The notes: a model not told the origin generated them from the letters alone. 64,000 nt of DNA from Symsagittifera roscoffensis (GCF_963678635.1 NC_087064.1:43209159-43273158), one strand, 5' to 3'; shown: positions 21,217 through 32,514, counted from the first letter of the stretch. Made by a program: numbers and translations.

Positions 21217-24200
21217 CAGGCTGAATTGGCTTTGTCCAATGTCAGGCTGCAACCCATCAGCGTTCGACGATGTTGATCCACCTTTGCCTTGCTCAGGGAT
21301 TTCGTCAACAAGTCAGCCTCCATGTTTTCGGTTGGACAGTACTCGAGCGCAAATGTTCCATCCTCGACCCGCTCTCGGACAAAGTGATACTTGACATCAA
21401 TGTGCTTTGTACGCTTCTGCATTACGGGATTTTTGCACATCTTGATGCAGCTCTGGTTGTCCTCGTTGATCACAGTTGGACCATCACGCGTCATATCCAT
21501 CTCATTGAGTAGGGATCGTAAGTAGAGGCCTTCCTGAACAGCCGCTGCCATTGCTTGATACTCAGCTTCGCTGGTAGATATTGCTGCAGTAGGTTGCTTC
21601 TTGGTACTCCAGCTGATTGCTGCTCCTGACCGCTGCACATGAAAACTGTAGCCTGTTGTTAACCTTCTGTCATCAACGTCACCAGCCCAGTCAGCATCTG
21701 CTGAACCATAAAGGTTGAACCCATCAGGATCTTTGATGTAGCACAGCTCCAGATCTTTGGTTCCTTTCAGGTATCGCAGTACTCTCTTAGCAGCCACCCA
21801 GTGTGTTCTCCCAGGATTCTCCAGAAACCGTGAAAGTTGAGTCACAGTAGCTAGGATGTCTGGCCTCGTTTGCTTGGCTATGTACAATAACGAGCCCACT
21901 ATGCCTCTGTAGTCCTCACGCTGCATTGCCACTGCTTCTTCTGAGCCCGCTCCAGGGCAGTCCTTCTTCGTCAACTGAGTGCTGATATCAGCTGGTGTCC
22001 CTACTGGTTTGCAGTCAGCCAACCCAAAGCGCTCCAAGCAGTCTTCAATGTAGCGAGACTGATTCACAGTGACAGAACCAGGTGCCCGTTTGACCTGCAT
22101 TTTCAAAAACCAGGCTAATGGACCGCGATCATCCATCTTGAATCGGTCAGTGAATCGGTCCCTCACCCTGTCAACTTCTGCTTGCAGTTTGCAGCCAATG
22201 ATGATATCATCCACCCATACTAGAACATAGATCATAGCATCATCCATTCCCCTCATCGTGAACAAACAGAAGTCATTGGTGCTTCGAGTGAAACCAGTCT
22301 CCAGAAGAAACGTGCTCAGCGTCTGGTACCAGTCCCTTCCTGCCTGCTTCAGCCCATAGATACTGCGTTGTAGCAAACACACTTGGTTGTCCCCGCTGCT
22401 GAACCCCTCGGGCTGTTCCATATACACAGTTTCTGTTAACGGCGAGTTGAGGAAGGCTGACTTCACGTCCATCTGATGAAGTACAAGATCATCTTGCGCT
22501 CCCAAAGCCAGTAGTATTCTCTTTGTTTCTGGTTTACAGGTTGGCGCAAAGGTCTCATTGAAGTCCAGTCCTTCCACTTGCATAAAACCCTTCACCACGT
22601 ATCTGGCTTTAAACCGCTCCACTTGTCCCATTGCATCTCTCTTCACAGCAAGCACCCAGCGTCCAGGAATGACCTTGCGAGAATTTGGTCTATCAACAAG
22701 TGTCCAGGTGCCCATTGCCTTCAGTGACTGCACCTCCAAAGCCATAGCTGCTAGCCACTGCTCCCTTTCTGGTCCAGATACTGCTTCCAAGTAGCTTCTT
22801 GGCTCTTGTGCTATCACTGAAGCATGAGTGTAAGCCAGTCCGTATCGGATGGGAGGGTTCCGCGTTCTAGTTGACCGCTGCTCTGGAATCTCTGTTGGCC
22901 TCTGCTCTGGAGGCTCTGTGGAAGGTGGTTCCAATTCTTCAGTCTCGACTGGGTCATCTTCCGTAACCCCCACTGAAGCTGCTGCTCCACTATCATTCGC
23001 TTTATTGGTAGACTCAGTGATGGCCTTCGTGCTAGTTTCCTCTACATCAATGCATCCCTCGATTGATAGACCCAGTGTTTGTGACTGCTCACTGTCTACC
23101 AGAAAGTCGTCTGGAATGATGTCTTCATTGAACGTCACGCTTCTTGCTCTTACCACTCGCTTTGTCTCCAGGTCCATCAGCAAGTAGGCTTTGCTCTCCT
23201 CGTCATAACCAATGAACTTGCTCTTCTTGCCTTTCGGATCCAGTTTCCGCCGGTTTCCTCTGTCCAGGTAGTACGCCAGGCATCCGAACACTCGCAGGTA
23301 GTTGACTTTCGATGGCTTCCCATAATGCATCTCCATTGATGAAATGCGATGCTCATTGCTGGATGTAGGACACAAGTTGCGAACCCTGACTGCCGTTGAC
23401 ATTGCTCGTACCCAGAACATCTTTGAGAGCTTTGCATCGGCCAGTAGACATCGAGTCATCTCAGTTATCACCCTGTTGTACCTCTCTGCCACGCCATTCT
23501 GTTGCGGAGTATTAGGTACTGTAAACTCCTGTTTCACCTGCATTTCTCTACAGAACATCCGAAAAGCATTCGACGAATACTCACCTCCGTTGTCAGTTCT
23601 CAAGCACTTCGGTGTTCCGTGCTCAGCTACAAAGTCTTTGAACTTCGAAAGAGTATCGCTCTTCTTAACCAGGTACTTGACCACTGCCAGACGGCTGAAG
23701 TCATCAATGAAGCTCACGGCATAGCGCGCTCCATGCATGCTCGCAACTTCAAATGGTCCCTGGATGTCGCTGAAGACCCGCTGCCCCACTGCAGTTGCCC
23801 TGTTCTCTGTCTTCTTTGGCATTGCTACTTCGTGCATCTTCGAAGCTGTGCACACTTCGCAGAACCCTAGCTCGCCGACATCAACAACTGATATTAGATC
23901 ATGCTTGTTGAGATGCCCCAGCCTTCGGTGCCACAGCATTGCACTACTTGTCTCCATCTTCGCTTTCGTAGCTAGAGTCATCGCGTTCCTCTTGAACTTG
24001 CACTCCAGGAAGAAAAGCTTGCCGCGCTGCTTCACTGGTAGCCGTCGACCATCCGGTGCCACAAGATGAGAAGAGTCTGATGTAAAGCTGAAACTAGACC
24101 CTCTAGCTATTGCTGAGCTCACACTCATCAGATTCACGTTGTAGCTCGGCACAAACAGCACATTGTGGAAAGTGTAGCTCCTCGTCACATCTTGACAGTC

Positions 24201-25307
24201 TCGTATGTCCACTTCCACCGAGCCTATGCCCTCAATCTTTGATATTGTACCGTTCGGATTCTCAACTGTTGTCCCCTCATCCCATTTCTCAAAGCTTGAG
24301 AAGACAGCCTTGTCGCGCACTACATGATCGGTGCATCCCGTATCCACAATGAGATCATCTCCCTTCATTGAGGTTGTTGCACAACAACTGAAGAACCCTG
24401 TCTTTGCCTGCTTGCAGTCCCTTGCAAAGTGTCCTTGTTGTCCACACTTGAAGCACCCTTGCTTCCTTGAAGTTGGACCACTTGCTTCATTCGAGCCACT
24501 GCCTCGAGCACCAGATTGACCACTGTCACTTCTGGATCTGCAATCTCTTGCCAAATGACCCTTCTGACCGCACACAAAACAGCCACCACCCGACGCTCCT
24601 TTCTTCTTCCTCACAGCTTGCATAGCTATGTGTCCATTCCCAGTCTTCTCTCCACATCGAGCTCGTCTCGAGTCATCATAGTTCCTCAACCTCGTTCTCA
24701 GCTCTGTAAAAGTCTTGGCCGGCTGGAAGCTCTCCTGCACCACGAAATGCTCAAAGCTGTCAGGCAGTCCGTTGATCACGAGCGCATTGAAGAGTGTGTC
24801 CGTAATTGCTTCCCCAGCTTCACTCAGCCGCGTCATCAGCTCTTGACTTCGAACGAAGTAGTCATCGAGATCCTCCTCTGATCCTAGGCGCAGCTTCGCA
24901 AGCTGGCCTACTAGACTGACCACTGTAGGCCTCTCCACACTGCAAAACTTCTCTTGCAGCAGTCTCCAGGCCTTCGTCCCATCGCCATAGCCATCCGCAG
25001 CCACGCAGTCGTTCTTGATGTACATCAGTGTGGTGTTGTTCAGGACCAGAGCTAGATGTGACCACACTGTGTTTCGGTTGTCTTTCCTCTGCTGGATCAG
25101 CACAGCTCGCTCCTGCATCTTGGTGTTGTACGCCGTCATCTGGTCAGCATTCGGATTCTCAGGTAGCGTAGGTTCAGCTTCTGGTAGATCGTCATTGCCC
25201 ATCACAGTCCTGAACAGGCCTTTGGTATGCATCAGTGCCACAAACTTCGTCGACCAAGCTGGAAAATCTTCAGACTTTCCACTGAATCCAGCCAGTTTCA
25301 AGTCCAT
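21216..25307 (-). CDS. Copia gag-pol polyprotein (1,363 aa)
   Basis: I choose the ATG at 25307 (MDLKLAGFSGK); the frame is open further upstream but only with a non-ATG start. Domains in order: copia-type gag; two CCHC knuckles at about 243-256 (CFVCGQKGHLARDC) and 285-298 (CFKCGQQGHFARDC); protease with IVDTGC (Asp322); GAG-pre-integrase (LWHRRLGHLNKHDL); integrase core with Asp514, Asp572 and Glu608; RT with DMKSAFLNSPL and YVLVWVDDIIIG; and RNase H (ADADWAGDVDDRR, TSEAEYQAM, HIDVKYHFVRE). Integrase lies before RT, which defines Ty1/copia. All catalytic motifs look intact, and gag and pol are one frame, as in many copia elements. It ends in TGA inside the polypurine tract. Confidence 0.97.
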   Translation of the reverse strand: MDLKLAGFSGKSEDFPAWSTKFVALMHTKGLFRTVMGNDDLPEAEPTLPENPNADQMTAYNTKMQERAVLIQQRKDNRNTVWSHLALVLNNTTLMYIKNDCVAADGYGDGTKAWRLLQEKFCSVERPTVVSLVGQLAKLRLGSEEDLDDYFVRSQELMTRLSEAGEAITDTLFNALVINGLPDSFEHFVVQESFQPAKTFTELRTRLRNYDDSRRARCGEKTGNGHIAMQAVRKKKGASGGGCFVCGQKGHLARDCRSRSDSGQSGARGSGSNEASGPTSRKQGCFKCGQQGHFARDCKQAKTGFFSCCATTSMKGDDLIVDTGCTDHVVRDKAVFSSFEKWDEGTTVENPNGTISKIEGIGSVEVDIRDCQDVTRSYTFHNVLFVPSYNVNLMSVSSAIARGSSFSFTSDSSHLVAPDGRRLPVKQRGKLFFLECKFKRNAMTLATKAKMETSSAMLWHRRLGHLNKHDLISVVDVGELGFCEVCTASKMHEVAMPKKTENRATAVGQRVFSDIQGPFEVASMHGARYAVSFIDDFSRLAVVKYLVKKSDTLSKFKDFVAEHGTPKCLRTDNGGEYSSNAFRMFCREMQVKQEFTVPNTPQQNGVAERYNRVITEMTRCLLADAKLSKMFWVRAMSTAVRVRNLCPTSSNEHRISSMEMHYGKPSKVNYLRVFGCLAYYLDRGNRRKLDPKGKKSKFIGYDEESKAYLLMDLETKRVVRARSVTFNEDIIPDDFLVDSEQSQTLGLSIEGCIDVEETSTKAITESTNKANDSGAAASVGVTEDDPVETEELEPPSTEPPEQRPTEIPEQRSTRTRNPPIRYGLAYTHASVIAQEPRSYLEAVSGPEREQWLAAMALEVQSLKAMGTWTLVDRPNSRKVIPGRWVLAVKRDAMGQVERFKARYVVKGFMQVEGLDFNETFAPTCKPETKRILLALGAQDDLVLHQMDVKSAFLNSPLTETVYMEQPEGFSSGDNQVCLLQRSIYGLKQAGRDWYQTLSTFLLETGFTRSTNDFCLFTMRGMDDAMIYVLVWVDDIIIGCKLQAEVDRVRDRFTDRFKMDDRGPLAWFLKMQVKRAPGSVTVNQSRYIEDCLERFGLADCKPVGTPADISTQLTKKDCPGAGSEEAVAMQREDYRGIVGSLLYIAKQTRPDILATVTQLSRFLENPGRTHWVAAKRVLRYLKGTKDLELCYIKDPDGFNLYGSADADWAGDVDDRRLTTGYSFHVQRSGAAISWSTKKQPTAAISTSEAEYQAMAAAVQEGLYLRSLLNEMDMTRDGPTVINEDNQSCIKMCKNPVMQKRTKHIDVKYHFVRERVEDGTFALEYCPTENMEADLLTKSLSKAKVDQHRRTLMGCSLTLDKANSA

Positions 25308-25390
25308 CTCTGCTTTGCTAAAGGCTAGATAAAAGCTAAAAAAAACTCTGACAGAAATCAAATAATTATTAAATCAAAAAGTTTAGAAAT

Positions 25391-25404
25391 CTGGGCCCAT
25401 AACC
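25391..25404 (-). other. Copia primer-binding site, internal fragment of initiator tRNA-Met
   Basis: Directly inside the 5' LTR the minus strand reads GGTTATGGGCCCAG. Its complement (CTGGGCCCATAACC) equals the anticodon stem-loop of initiator tRNA-Met, not the tRNA 3' end. Drosophila copia uses the same half-tRNA priming. Confidence 0.85.
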
Positions 25405-25742
25405 TGTTAAGATTCAGAGTTAGAGCAAGTAGGACTAGGGGATAGAGGTTTGAGAGTTATCTGAGGTTTCAACTGAGGAGAGAGAAGAGATACTGATTGT
25501 TGAAGAATGAATTGAGATTGTGTTTTTAAAATGACACGACAAACTGAGCATCAAATAGTACCAGTTAATTAATTACCAGTTAATTAATTAGTTTATCAAA
25601 TACCAGCAGACCAGTTGACCTTGTCTGAGTGCATTGAGTTTTATACCAGTTGACCTTTAATTAGGTTTCTATTGCTCAAGTCTGACCTTGAGTTTGGTCT
25701 GGTATTTCACTAGTCTGGCATTGAGCTCGTCTGTCCTCAACA
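25405..25742 (-). repeat. Copia 5' LTR (right)
   Basis: 338 bp, matching the left LTR throughout. As the upstream LTR on the minus strand it would carry the element promoter. The GAAGA target duplication follows at 25743-25747. Confidence 0.95.
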
Positions 25743-26290
25743 GAAGATGGATCAACCCTTTCCCCCAACTCCTAGCTTCTCATCTTAGTAGAATGAATTC
25801 AGATGTTAATTAAATTCAAATCAGGACATGACAGGGAAGCTAAAAGTTCATTTAAGATGATAAAAGTTTCAGTCCCGAAACCCCTCCGGATTCTCGAATC
25901 CACTGAATCAAGCACGTTAAGCTTGATTTCTCTGTAATCCGGAAGGCTGGTTTCCACCCCTCACTGTTGTTAGCAACTGCTTTGCAACTATTGTAGCGAC
26001 ACAATAGTTGCAACTTGGAGCGGTCTCTGCTACTTCTGCTTTTCTCTGATTCTGATTCTCAATTTTCTCGTTGTTGTCGTCGTCGCAACTATCGTTGTTG
26101 TGTTTTTTTTCTGGTTTTCTTCCAAAATGGCCGTTTTTGACGCTTCTCAGAATTATTACGTCATCACTTCGAATTTTTAAAATTTCAAAATACCAGAATA
26201 ATCTAGCCCTCACCGTTTGGCCAATCGTTCCAATAACGCTCTTATTCCTTCAAAATCGCCAATTCGGAAGGTTCACTGCTAAAATTTCGA
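25743..26290. repeat. Continuation of the CCGGA-motif block beyond the copia insertion
   Basis: Has CCCCTCCGGATT near 25880 and the inverse AATCCGGAAGG near 25937. Together they form a module closely resembling the one at 19241-19290 (CTCCGGATT, GAATCCAC, TTGATTTCTCTG, CCGGAAGG in the same order). A last GGAAGG variant lies near 26265. Confidence 0.55.
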
Positions 26291-27949
26291 ATATGCTGAA
26301 TCTGCATTTTGATCCATTCTGGTCGAATGTCACAGATCATTAGAGCAGTAATTTCATAAAGTTGCATATAAATTAAATGAAAACTAAGTTTTTACGAGGA
26401 GCTTCCTTGGTAAATTTTCATTATCTCTTCACTTGCCCACAATTCACACACTCTTTCCATCATTTCGCACAATTCGCCAACGAAAAATTATTTAACAAAT
26501 GAATTTCAAGCTTCAAATCTGTCTGAAAACAACTCTAACTTGTTTTCACACGTTTCAAACTTTCTTTTAACTCGGTTGCATGAAATTATAAGAGTAAGCT
26601 TAAACTAACCAACGCAGCTTATTAACTCCACTAAACCAAAAAACTAATAGCATGAATTAGAAAGAAAGTCCCACGGTACCCAAACCGGATTAAGCCCAGA
26701 TTAAAACTGAATACTTTATTCTTTCTTTCTTTCTTTTGAAATCAAACGAAACAGTAAAAAGTCAAAAGAAAACTCAAATCTACTTTTAAAAAAATGACAC
26801 CGCCAAATAAAAAAGAGAAAAACACCTCATAAAATGAAACAAAAGGTTGAGCCCAAAAAAAGACCCTGCCCAAAGAGACGGTGAAATTGTAACCCGCTCT
26901 GGCCTCACCACCCCGAAGGACATCGCTCGAAGTACATGTCCACCATGTGCTACGATACCGATACTACTTTTGATAAATGTGGCTCCATGCGAGGAACTTT
27001 TTAAAATAACCGAAGTAAACAAAAACGCTTTTGCGAAAACAACTAATAAAAAGTCGCAACTAAAAACTGACTTCACTAAAAAGATGTAGATAAATAAATG
27101 CAATGTATAAGAAATTTTATAGCCAAAGGAACGAGCAGCAAAGGAGATGAAAACTCGATTACTTTCTAACTCTGGAATGACAAATCTATTGGTGTGGTGC
27201 CGTAGTCACTTCCCTCAAAAGATTTAAAGTATGAACTAAACATCGCAGCAAAAGAAATCCTTGAAACCGACCAAAGGCCAACTCAATGTTGATATCACGA
27301 ATTAGAAAAAGACCAAAGTTGCAAAATTGCAAAATGTTAGATGGAATAGACAATTTAATAGATGTCTCTAAATCTCAATGAACCTACGCCAATTCTTCAG
27401 ACAGTACGAGAAACACCAGGTATTGAGCGGAGACCTAGATCCCAATGTGAACGACAGACCGAGATACTACATGATAATACGACGCAAACCGCAAACAACA
27501 TTTGTTTTCAGAATCCTCTTTGCAGTAAATTTAAATTTTCTTTTATTGACATGAATTTTTTTGAAGAATAATTTACCCTCTTCATAAACCTACCTGGTGC
27601 TTTATAGCTATCTTATATAACGATAATAACGACTGATAAAAAGATACATAAGTCGTTCCTTTCAAAATCTGCAGTACATCAAGTTTGAAAGTTTTTGTAA
27701 AATCAAAAAAATTTACTGAATGAAAAATATAAAATTTAGTTAGGAAAAATTTGCAATTTTGTTTCAATTTTTTTTTATATGATTTAGTATGAAACTATTT
27801 GTGAAATATTTTTTGTCATACGCGGCTTTAAAAAGTCAAACCCTCTATTTGCGTTTATTGTGTTCGCATTATTTTTTTAGCAATGAAGAAGTGTTGACAA
27901 AACCTTGATAGCATCTGCAAAATACCTTGACACTTCCTATATTTCAATC
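26291..27949. other. AT-rich stretch, no confirmed gene
   Basis: No convincing coding region. A short minus-strand stretch at 27594-27715 has AG and GT borders and could be a later exon of the adjacent glycosyltransferase-like gene, but its phase does not fit the obvious donors, so it is not annotated as a gene. Confidence 0.4.
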
Positions 27950-28630
27950 TTAAGAAACAAATCCAATTATAATTTCCTGTTTTAGGGAATCATCTACTGA
28001 TCTGATGGTTTTTTGTCTAGGTACCCATCTGCCATACTTGTACCTGTATGGCTCAAAGGTGCCCATATTAGCTGTTATTGCAGGCAAACATACTGTGATT
28101 AATGAATGCTTCCTTTCTCGATTTCTTACATCTGGGCTGAGCTGACGTTCGACTTCAATCTCGTTCGTTATAATCTGGTCTCCGAATTGAATCGAAACTG
28201 TTCTAGGACATGTTTGAGTGCGTTCGAATGGGCAGAAAACGAAGAACCCAGGCATGTAGTACAATATTGGAGTGTAGTTGAAATGAGAAATTGGATTTTG
28301 GCCATTAAAACATCTCACAGTGCTGTCATGTTCAAATCCCTCTGGTTTCTTTAGTCTGGTGAGAACAAAAATAACAACGGTTTTCATAGAATTCAGTCTT
28401 TCGTCGCAAATAGCTCGCCAGACGTGAACAAACACTGATTTTTTGCTACCATTCACAAAAAGTTTCTGTTTCTGCAGTTCATTGTCGTGGTCCCAGTATA
28501 AAACAGATGTTTTAAAATTTGGTTTGATAATTATTGTGCTCACTCCATTAAATTCAGGTAACAGGTGCATTTGAAGATAAAGCAAGGCAAGCACTGCTAA
28601 TAAGAAGGAACATCGAAATACTAAGCTCAT
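27950..28630 (-). CDS. First exon of a probable GT92-family (DUF23-like) glycosyltransferase
   Basis: ATG at 28630 opens 226 codons. Residues 1-25 form a hydrophobic signal anchor (MSLVFRCSFLLAVLALLYL), as in type II Golgi enzymes. The rest follows the N-terminal half of the GT92 family: FVHVWRAICDERLNSMKTVV near residue 68, then CFNG, then FVFCPFERTQTCPRTVSIQFG near 130, then HSLITVCLPAI near 175. The catalytic C-terminal half is missing, so this should be only the first exon. Possible donors on the minus strand include AG-GTACAAG with the exon ending at 28044 (phase 2) and TGG-GTACCT. No downstream exon could be joined with confidence. It could be a truncated pseudogene. The family assignment rests on motif spacing only. 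Confidence 0.45.
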   Translation of the reverse strand: MSLVFRCSFLLAVLALLYLQMHLLPEFNGVSTIIIKPNFKTSVLYWDHDNELQKQKLFVNGSKKSVFVHVWRAICDERLNSMKTVVIFVLTRLKKPEGFEHDSTVRCFNGQNPISHFNYTPILYYMPGFFVFCPFERTQTCPRTVSIQFGDQIITNEIEVERQLSPDVRNRERKHSLITVCLPAITANMGTFEPYRYKYGRWVPRQKTIRSVDDSLKQEIIIGFVS

Positions 28631-29769
28631 AATTCTGTATTTTTTCGTTCTGTAACAAATTCTGTAACAAATTTTACTGATAAGAATCTTTGTTCACAAT
28701 GTTCAATTTTCAATTATTGAATAAAAAGTTATCTAAGCAAATTGCACAAATCCAAACAGATTTATCGGCATTTAGAAAAAATGTTTCTTTTTGTGATACC
28801 ATTTAAGTAGGTTCTGTCCTCTTTCTCACATTTTTTTCATCTAATAAACGGGGGTAGGAGGGGAAACAGTCTACGAGGGGGGATAAACTAACGATAAATA
28901 ACCGATTTTTTTTTGTAATTGATTGAATCAATTTTCTATCGCATTTGCAACAACCGTTTATTCACACTGAGAGAAACTAGTTTCAACAAAAAATAAAATC
29001 AAAATTATTCCCCAAAAAATTTTAACAGCACAGTCTTCGCAGTGGTAACCCGCTGCGCAAACGAAGATAAGTTTGATTGACAATGATAGAAACTTTTTCG
29101 CTGAATTCCACGGCAAAAAAAATGTTTTACCAGATATTTGTGTAGTCAACAATTCTCATTGAAATTGAGCTGCCAAAACCACTTACTCGTGTAAAAAGTG
29201 TGGGTTTGGAATCCAGAAGCGAGCGAGCATAACTCTGTTATAAATTCGAGTTTGATGTACAAAAACTCTACAAAAAAAACTAACAAGAGGAAAGTTTGCT
29301 TGTACTGAACTGAGCGCTACATTGATTAACTAGTCATAAATGAACAAATAAACATACACATACATGGTCACTGCACATTTTTGTTATATGTTACTCATTG
29401 GTTGGGGGCTGCATTTAACTGGAGGAGGGGCTATGAAGAAAAAAAGCACGACATACAAAGTGGTATGATCACAGTTAAACGTTTCATTTCATTATGATCA
29501 CAATGATAAGGCTTTCAATTTATAAGTCATTGTGAGTGAGAAATTGGAAAAAACCACAAAATACTATATCTTGTATCTGCCAAAACATTATTTGGACTAA
29601 TTGGTTGCCTCGATTGTATATGAATTGGCTTCCAAACCGGAATAGTTTGCCGCATCTGCTAGGAGTAACAATATAAAGAAGTTTCGCTCGCAGAATAATT
29701 TAGCTACAAATAATTCAAATTTCAAACTGCTATAGTTTAACAAAAAACAGCTGCATGCGTGTTTTTATG
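28631..29769. other. Non-coding AT-rich region upstream of the GT92-like exon
   Basis: No coding signal or repeat that I could define. Should include the promoter of the gene reading leftward from 28630; no distinct core promoter element was recognised. Confidence 0.35.
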
Positions 29770-30285
29770 TTCCGACTTTCGTAACGAAAGTAACGCAAAA
29801 TTTGTGCACGTGGTGGTTTTAGTTTTTCAGACAAAATTCGACTTTTTAACTTGCTAATTTGCCGATTTTTCTGAAATCATTTAAAAAGTATTGTTGTCCT
29901 GATCTTATGATTGAAAAAATATTTCAACTGTGATCATGTTTCGTAAAGTTATAGGGGTTCAGAGATTCCCATTTTGGCCAATTTAGGACATTTAACGCGC
30001 GATAGATTTCGCGCTAACAATGCGTAATCGGAGTTTCAATCCGGCTTAGAAATTGTTCCAAATTGGTTGACGGAAGCTTATTTGCCCTATCTGATTTGTT
30101 ACTAGGAGCAAAATCTATCAATTTTTTTTTATTTGGCGTGAGGGTGGATGATTTTCACAAAAAACTCAAACTTTAAAAAAAAATCTTTTTATTTTGTTAC
30201 GCTGTTTTTTCATGTTATTACTGCTCCATGGACCTTAAAAGGCAGTCAGATTATTCAAGGCGTTGCCCTTATACGGGTAGTCTTG
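29770..30285 (+). mobile_element. Helitron-like hairpin-ended repeat, copy A
   Basis: Non-autonomous repeat beginning TTCCGACTTTCGTAACGAAAG (a terminal hairpin) and ending in a degraded GGGC..GCCC hairpin and AGTCTTG. Shares its whole length with copies at 30861, 31995, 51097, 61378 and 62016, including the internal TTAACGCGCGATA and ATTACTGCTCCAT segments. No open frame. Confidence 0.6.
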
Positions 30286-30860
30286 TTTAATTTTAGCTTT
30301 AGGTGTTGTTACTTTTCAGATGATAACAAATTTCCGTCAAAAACTTGAACTTAATGTGAATCTATGTAAGAACTACTACTAGAATTATTTTTCCGTCATA
30401 TTTTTTGAAAGTCGCAACATCAAGCTACTGCTCTGTCTGCATGGAAAATTTAACTTTTACAATATTTTTCATATGTTGACTACTCTTAGCAAATTGTTTC
30501 AACAATTTTTTCAACAACTAAGCTTCTCAACAATTGTTAAAGGTGGACGCTTAATTAAGGATTAAAAATTTCAAAAACCATTAACTGACGTACTTACCCA
30601 AATAATTTTTTTTCATTTAGTTATCACAAAAAAAGATGGGCACATTTATTGCTTTCTTTTGTGAACGTCTTTTCCATTTAGTCAACTTGCGTGAGTTCAT
30701 ACCGAGTTCACGAAAAAACCAGTACGTGAAATTTTTTGTATGAACAAATTTAGGTAATCTACAGCGTGAATTCAATCAGCGCGAATGAGAAGTATATATA
30801 GTTTGAAAACATGTTTTAAAGAGAGAAAATAATGTTTTAGTAGATGAAAAACTAACGAAA

Positions 30861-31367
30861 AAAGACTGCTCGTTTTAAGGTTTATGGAGCAGCAGTAAAA
30901 ACATAAAAAATTTAAATGAAATAAAATAAAATGAAACTTTTTTTTCTAAAATTTGAACAATTTTATGAAAATCATCCCCCCACACGCCATATAAAGTACA
31001 AAAAGATAGATTTTGTTCCTTGTAACAAATCATATATGGTAAATAAGCTTCGTTCAGCCAATTTGGAACAATTTATAAGACGGATTAAATCTCCGCTTAA
31101 GCGTTAATAGCGCGAGTTATATCGCGCGTTAATTGTCCCAAATTGGTCAAAATGGCCAAAATGCCAATCTTTAAACCCTCATAATTTTACGAAAAAAGAC
31201 CACAGGTGTTAAATTTTTTTCAAATTTAAGCTCAGAACAACAATACCTTTCGAATGATAAAAAAAAATTCCGTCAAAAATTGCTAGTTAAAAAGCCGAAA
31301 TTTGTCTGAAGAAAAAAAGTCCACCCCGAGCACAAATATTCCGTTACTTTCGTATCAAAACTGGGAA
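30861..31367 (-). mobile_element. Helitron-like hairpin-ended repeat, copy B (inverted)
   Basis: Same family, opposite orientation. The terminal CAGGGC hairpin segment is deleted: AAGACTGCTCG joins directly to TTTTAAGGTTTATGGAGCAG. The other end keeps TTCCGTTACTTTCG. Confidence 0.55.
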
Positions 31368-31994
31368 CAAAAACAAACGGAACACATAAATTTTGTTGAC
31401 TTAAACATTTTCGCAACTCTTTTTTCACGCAGTCGTGAAATTAATTCACTATTCTCGTGCCTGGCTTTTAAAACAGTTGTACACATTTTGAAAGACTCCT
31501 GGCGTGAACAATTTTAACTATTTCAACCAATTCACTATTCATTTAAAACACTCTTCTAACCTGCTCTTCCTTGCAAGAGTACACTTTAGAAATTTAACTG
31601 GCCTGTAGTTTTGTCAAGCTACTTTTTTCGACTCAGTGGACTAACTCCTTCTTAAATTCTTTGCAATAACTTTAAAAAAAAACTTCGCATTCAACTGAAA
31701 AATTGAACGTATTGTAGTTTCTGAGTAGTCGCCCAATCATTTCGGACAAAACTTTTATGGTCCGCGAAAAAAAAAGTTTTTTGGATAAAATTTGACGCAA
31801 CTTTTCCATGAAAACGATGATGTTTAGAAGATAAGTTGTTTGAAGAGATAAGTTTTGGCTCTCTCTCTACTTTTCTAGAACAATCAACCTCTAATTGCGA
31901 AACATTTGTTTGTGATTTTCCTGTACGGTAGCATGAGTTGTTAAAAACTACAAAATTAAATGAGCAATTTCGGGAGCGCATTTTCAAGTTTTTG

Positions 31995-32514
31995 TTCCGA
32001 CTTTTGTAACGAAAGTAACGAAATTATTGTGCTCGGGGTGTTTTTTTTTCTTCAGAGATATTTCGACTTTTTTACTGGCCATTTTTGACGGAAATTTTTT
32101 TCCTTATCATTCTAAAGCTATTGTTGTCCTGGACTTAAATTTGAAAAGATATTTCACCTGTGATATTTTTCGTAAAGTTATGGGTGTTTAAAGATTGCTA
32201 TTTCGGCCAATTTGGGACAATTAACGTGCGTTTTATTTAGCGCTATTAACGCGTAATCGGAGATTTAATCCGTCCTAAAAATTGTTCCAAATTGGTTCAA
32301 GGAAGCGCATATCCTATTATTTATTTTTTAATAGGAGCAACATCTATCACTTTGTACTTAATATGGCGTGTGGGGGATGTTTTTACACACAAATCTCATT
32401 TTTTTTAAAATTATTTTATTTTATTATATTTAAATTTTTCATGTTATTACTGCTCCATAGACCTTAAAAGGTATTCGAAACATTTAGGGCTTCACCCTGA
32501 TACGAGCAGTCTTG
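31995..32514 (+). mobile_element. Helitron-like hairpin-ended repeat, copy C
   Basis: Same family. Starts TTCCGACTTTTGTAACGAAAG and ends TAGGGCTTCACCCTGATACGAGCAGTCTTG, with both terminal hairpins recognisable. Confidence 0.6.

Larger units (their letters stand above)
20871..25742 (-). mobile_element. Complete, young Ty1/copia retrotransposon
   Basis: A 4,872 bp element with two 338 bp LTRs (20871-21208 and 25405-25742) that I find identical on base-by-base reading. Each begins TGTT and ends AACA. It is flanked by a perfect 5 bp target duplication, GAAGA (20866-20870 and 25743-25747). On the minus strand, a primer-binding site abuts the 5' (right) LTR and a G-rich purine tract abuts the 3' (left) LTR. 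One uninterrupted polyprotein fills the interior. Identical LTRs and an intact frame indicate very recent insertion and possible activity. It landed inside the CCGGA-motif block. Confidence 0.97.

Noticed and set aside
26847-27089. Plus-strand 80-codon open frame with DGEIVTRSG
   Set aside because: Too short and isolated; resemblance to a retroelement tail is slight.
27362-27571. Plus-strand 69-codon open frame starting MSLNLNEPT
   Set aside because: No splice context, no recognisable motif, and composition no better than background.
27594-27715. Possible second exon of the GT92-like gene
   Set aside because: Has AG and GT borders and protein-like sequence, but needs a phase-1 donor upstream and none of the plausible donors of the first exon is phase 1.
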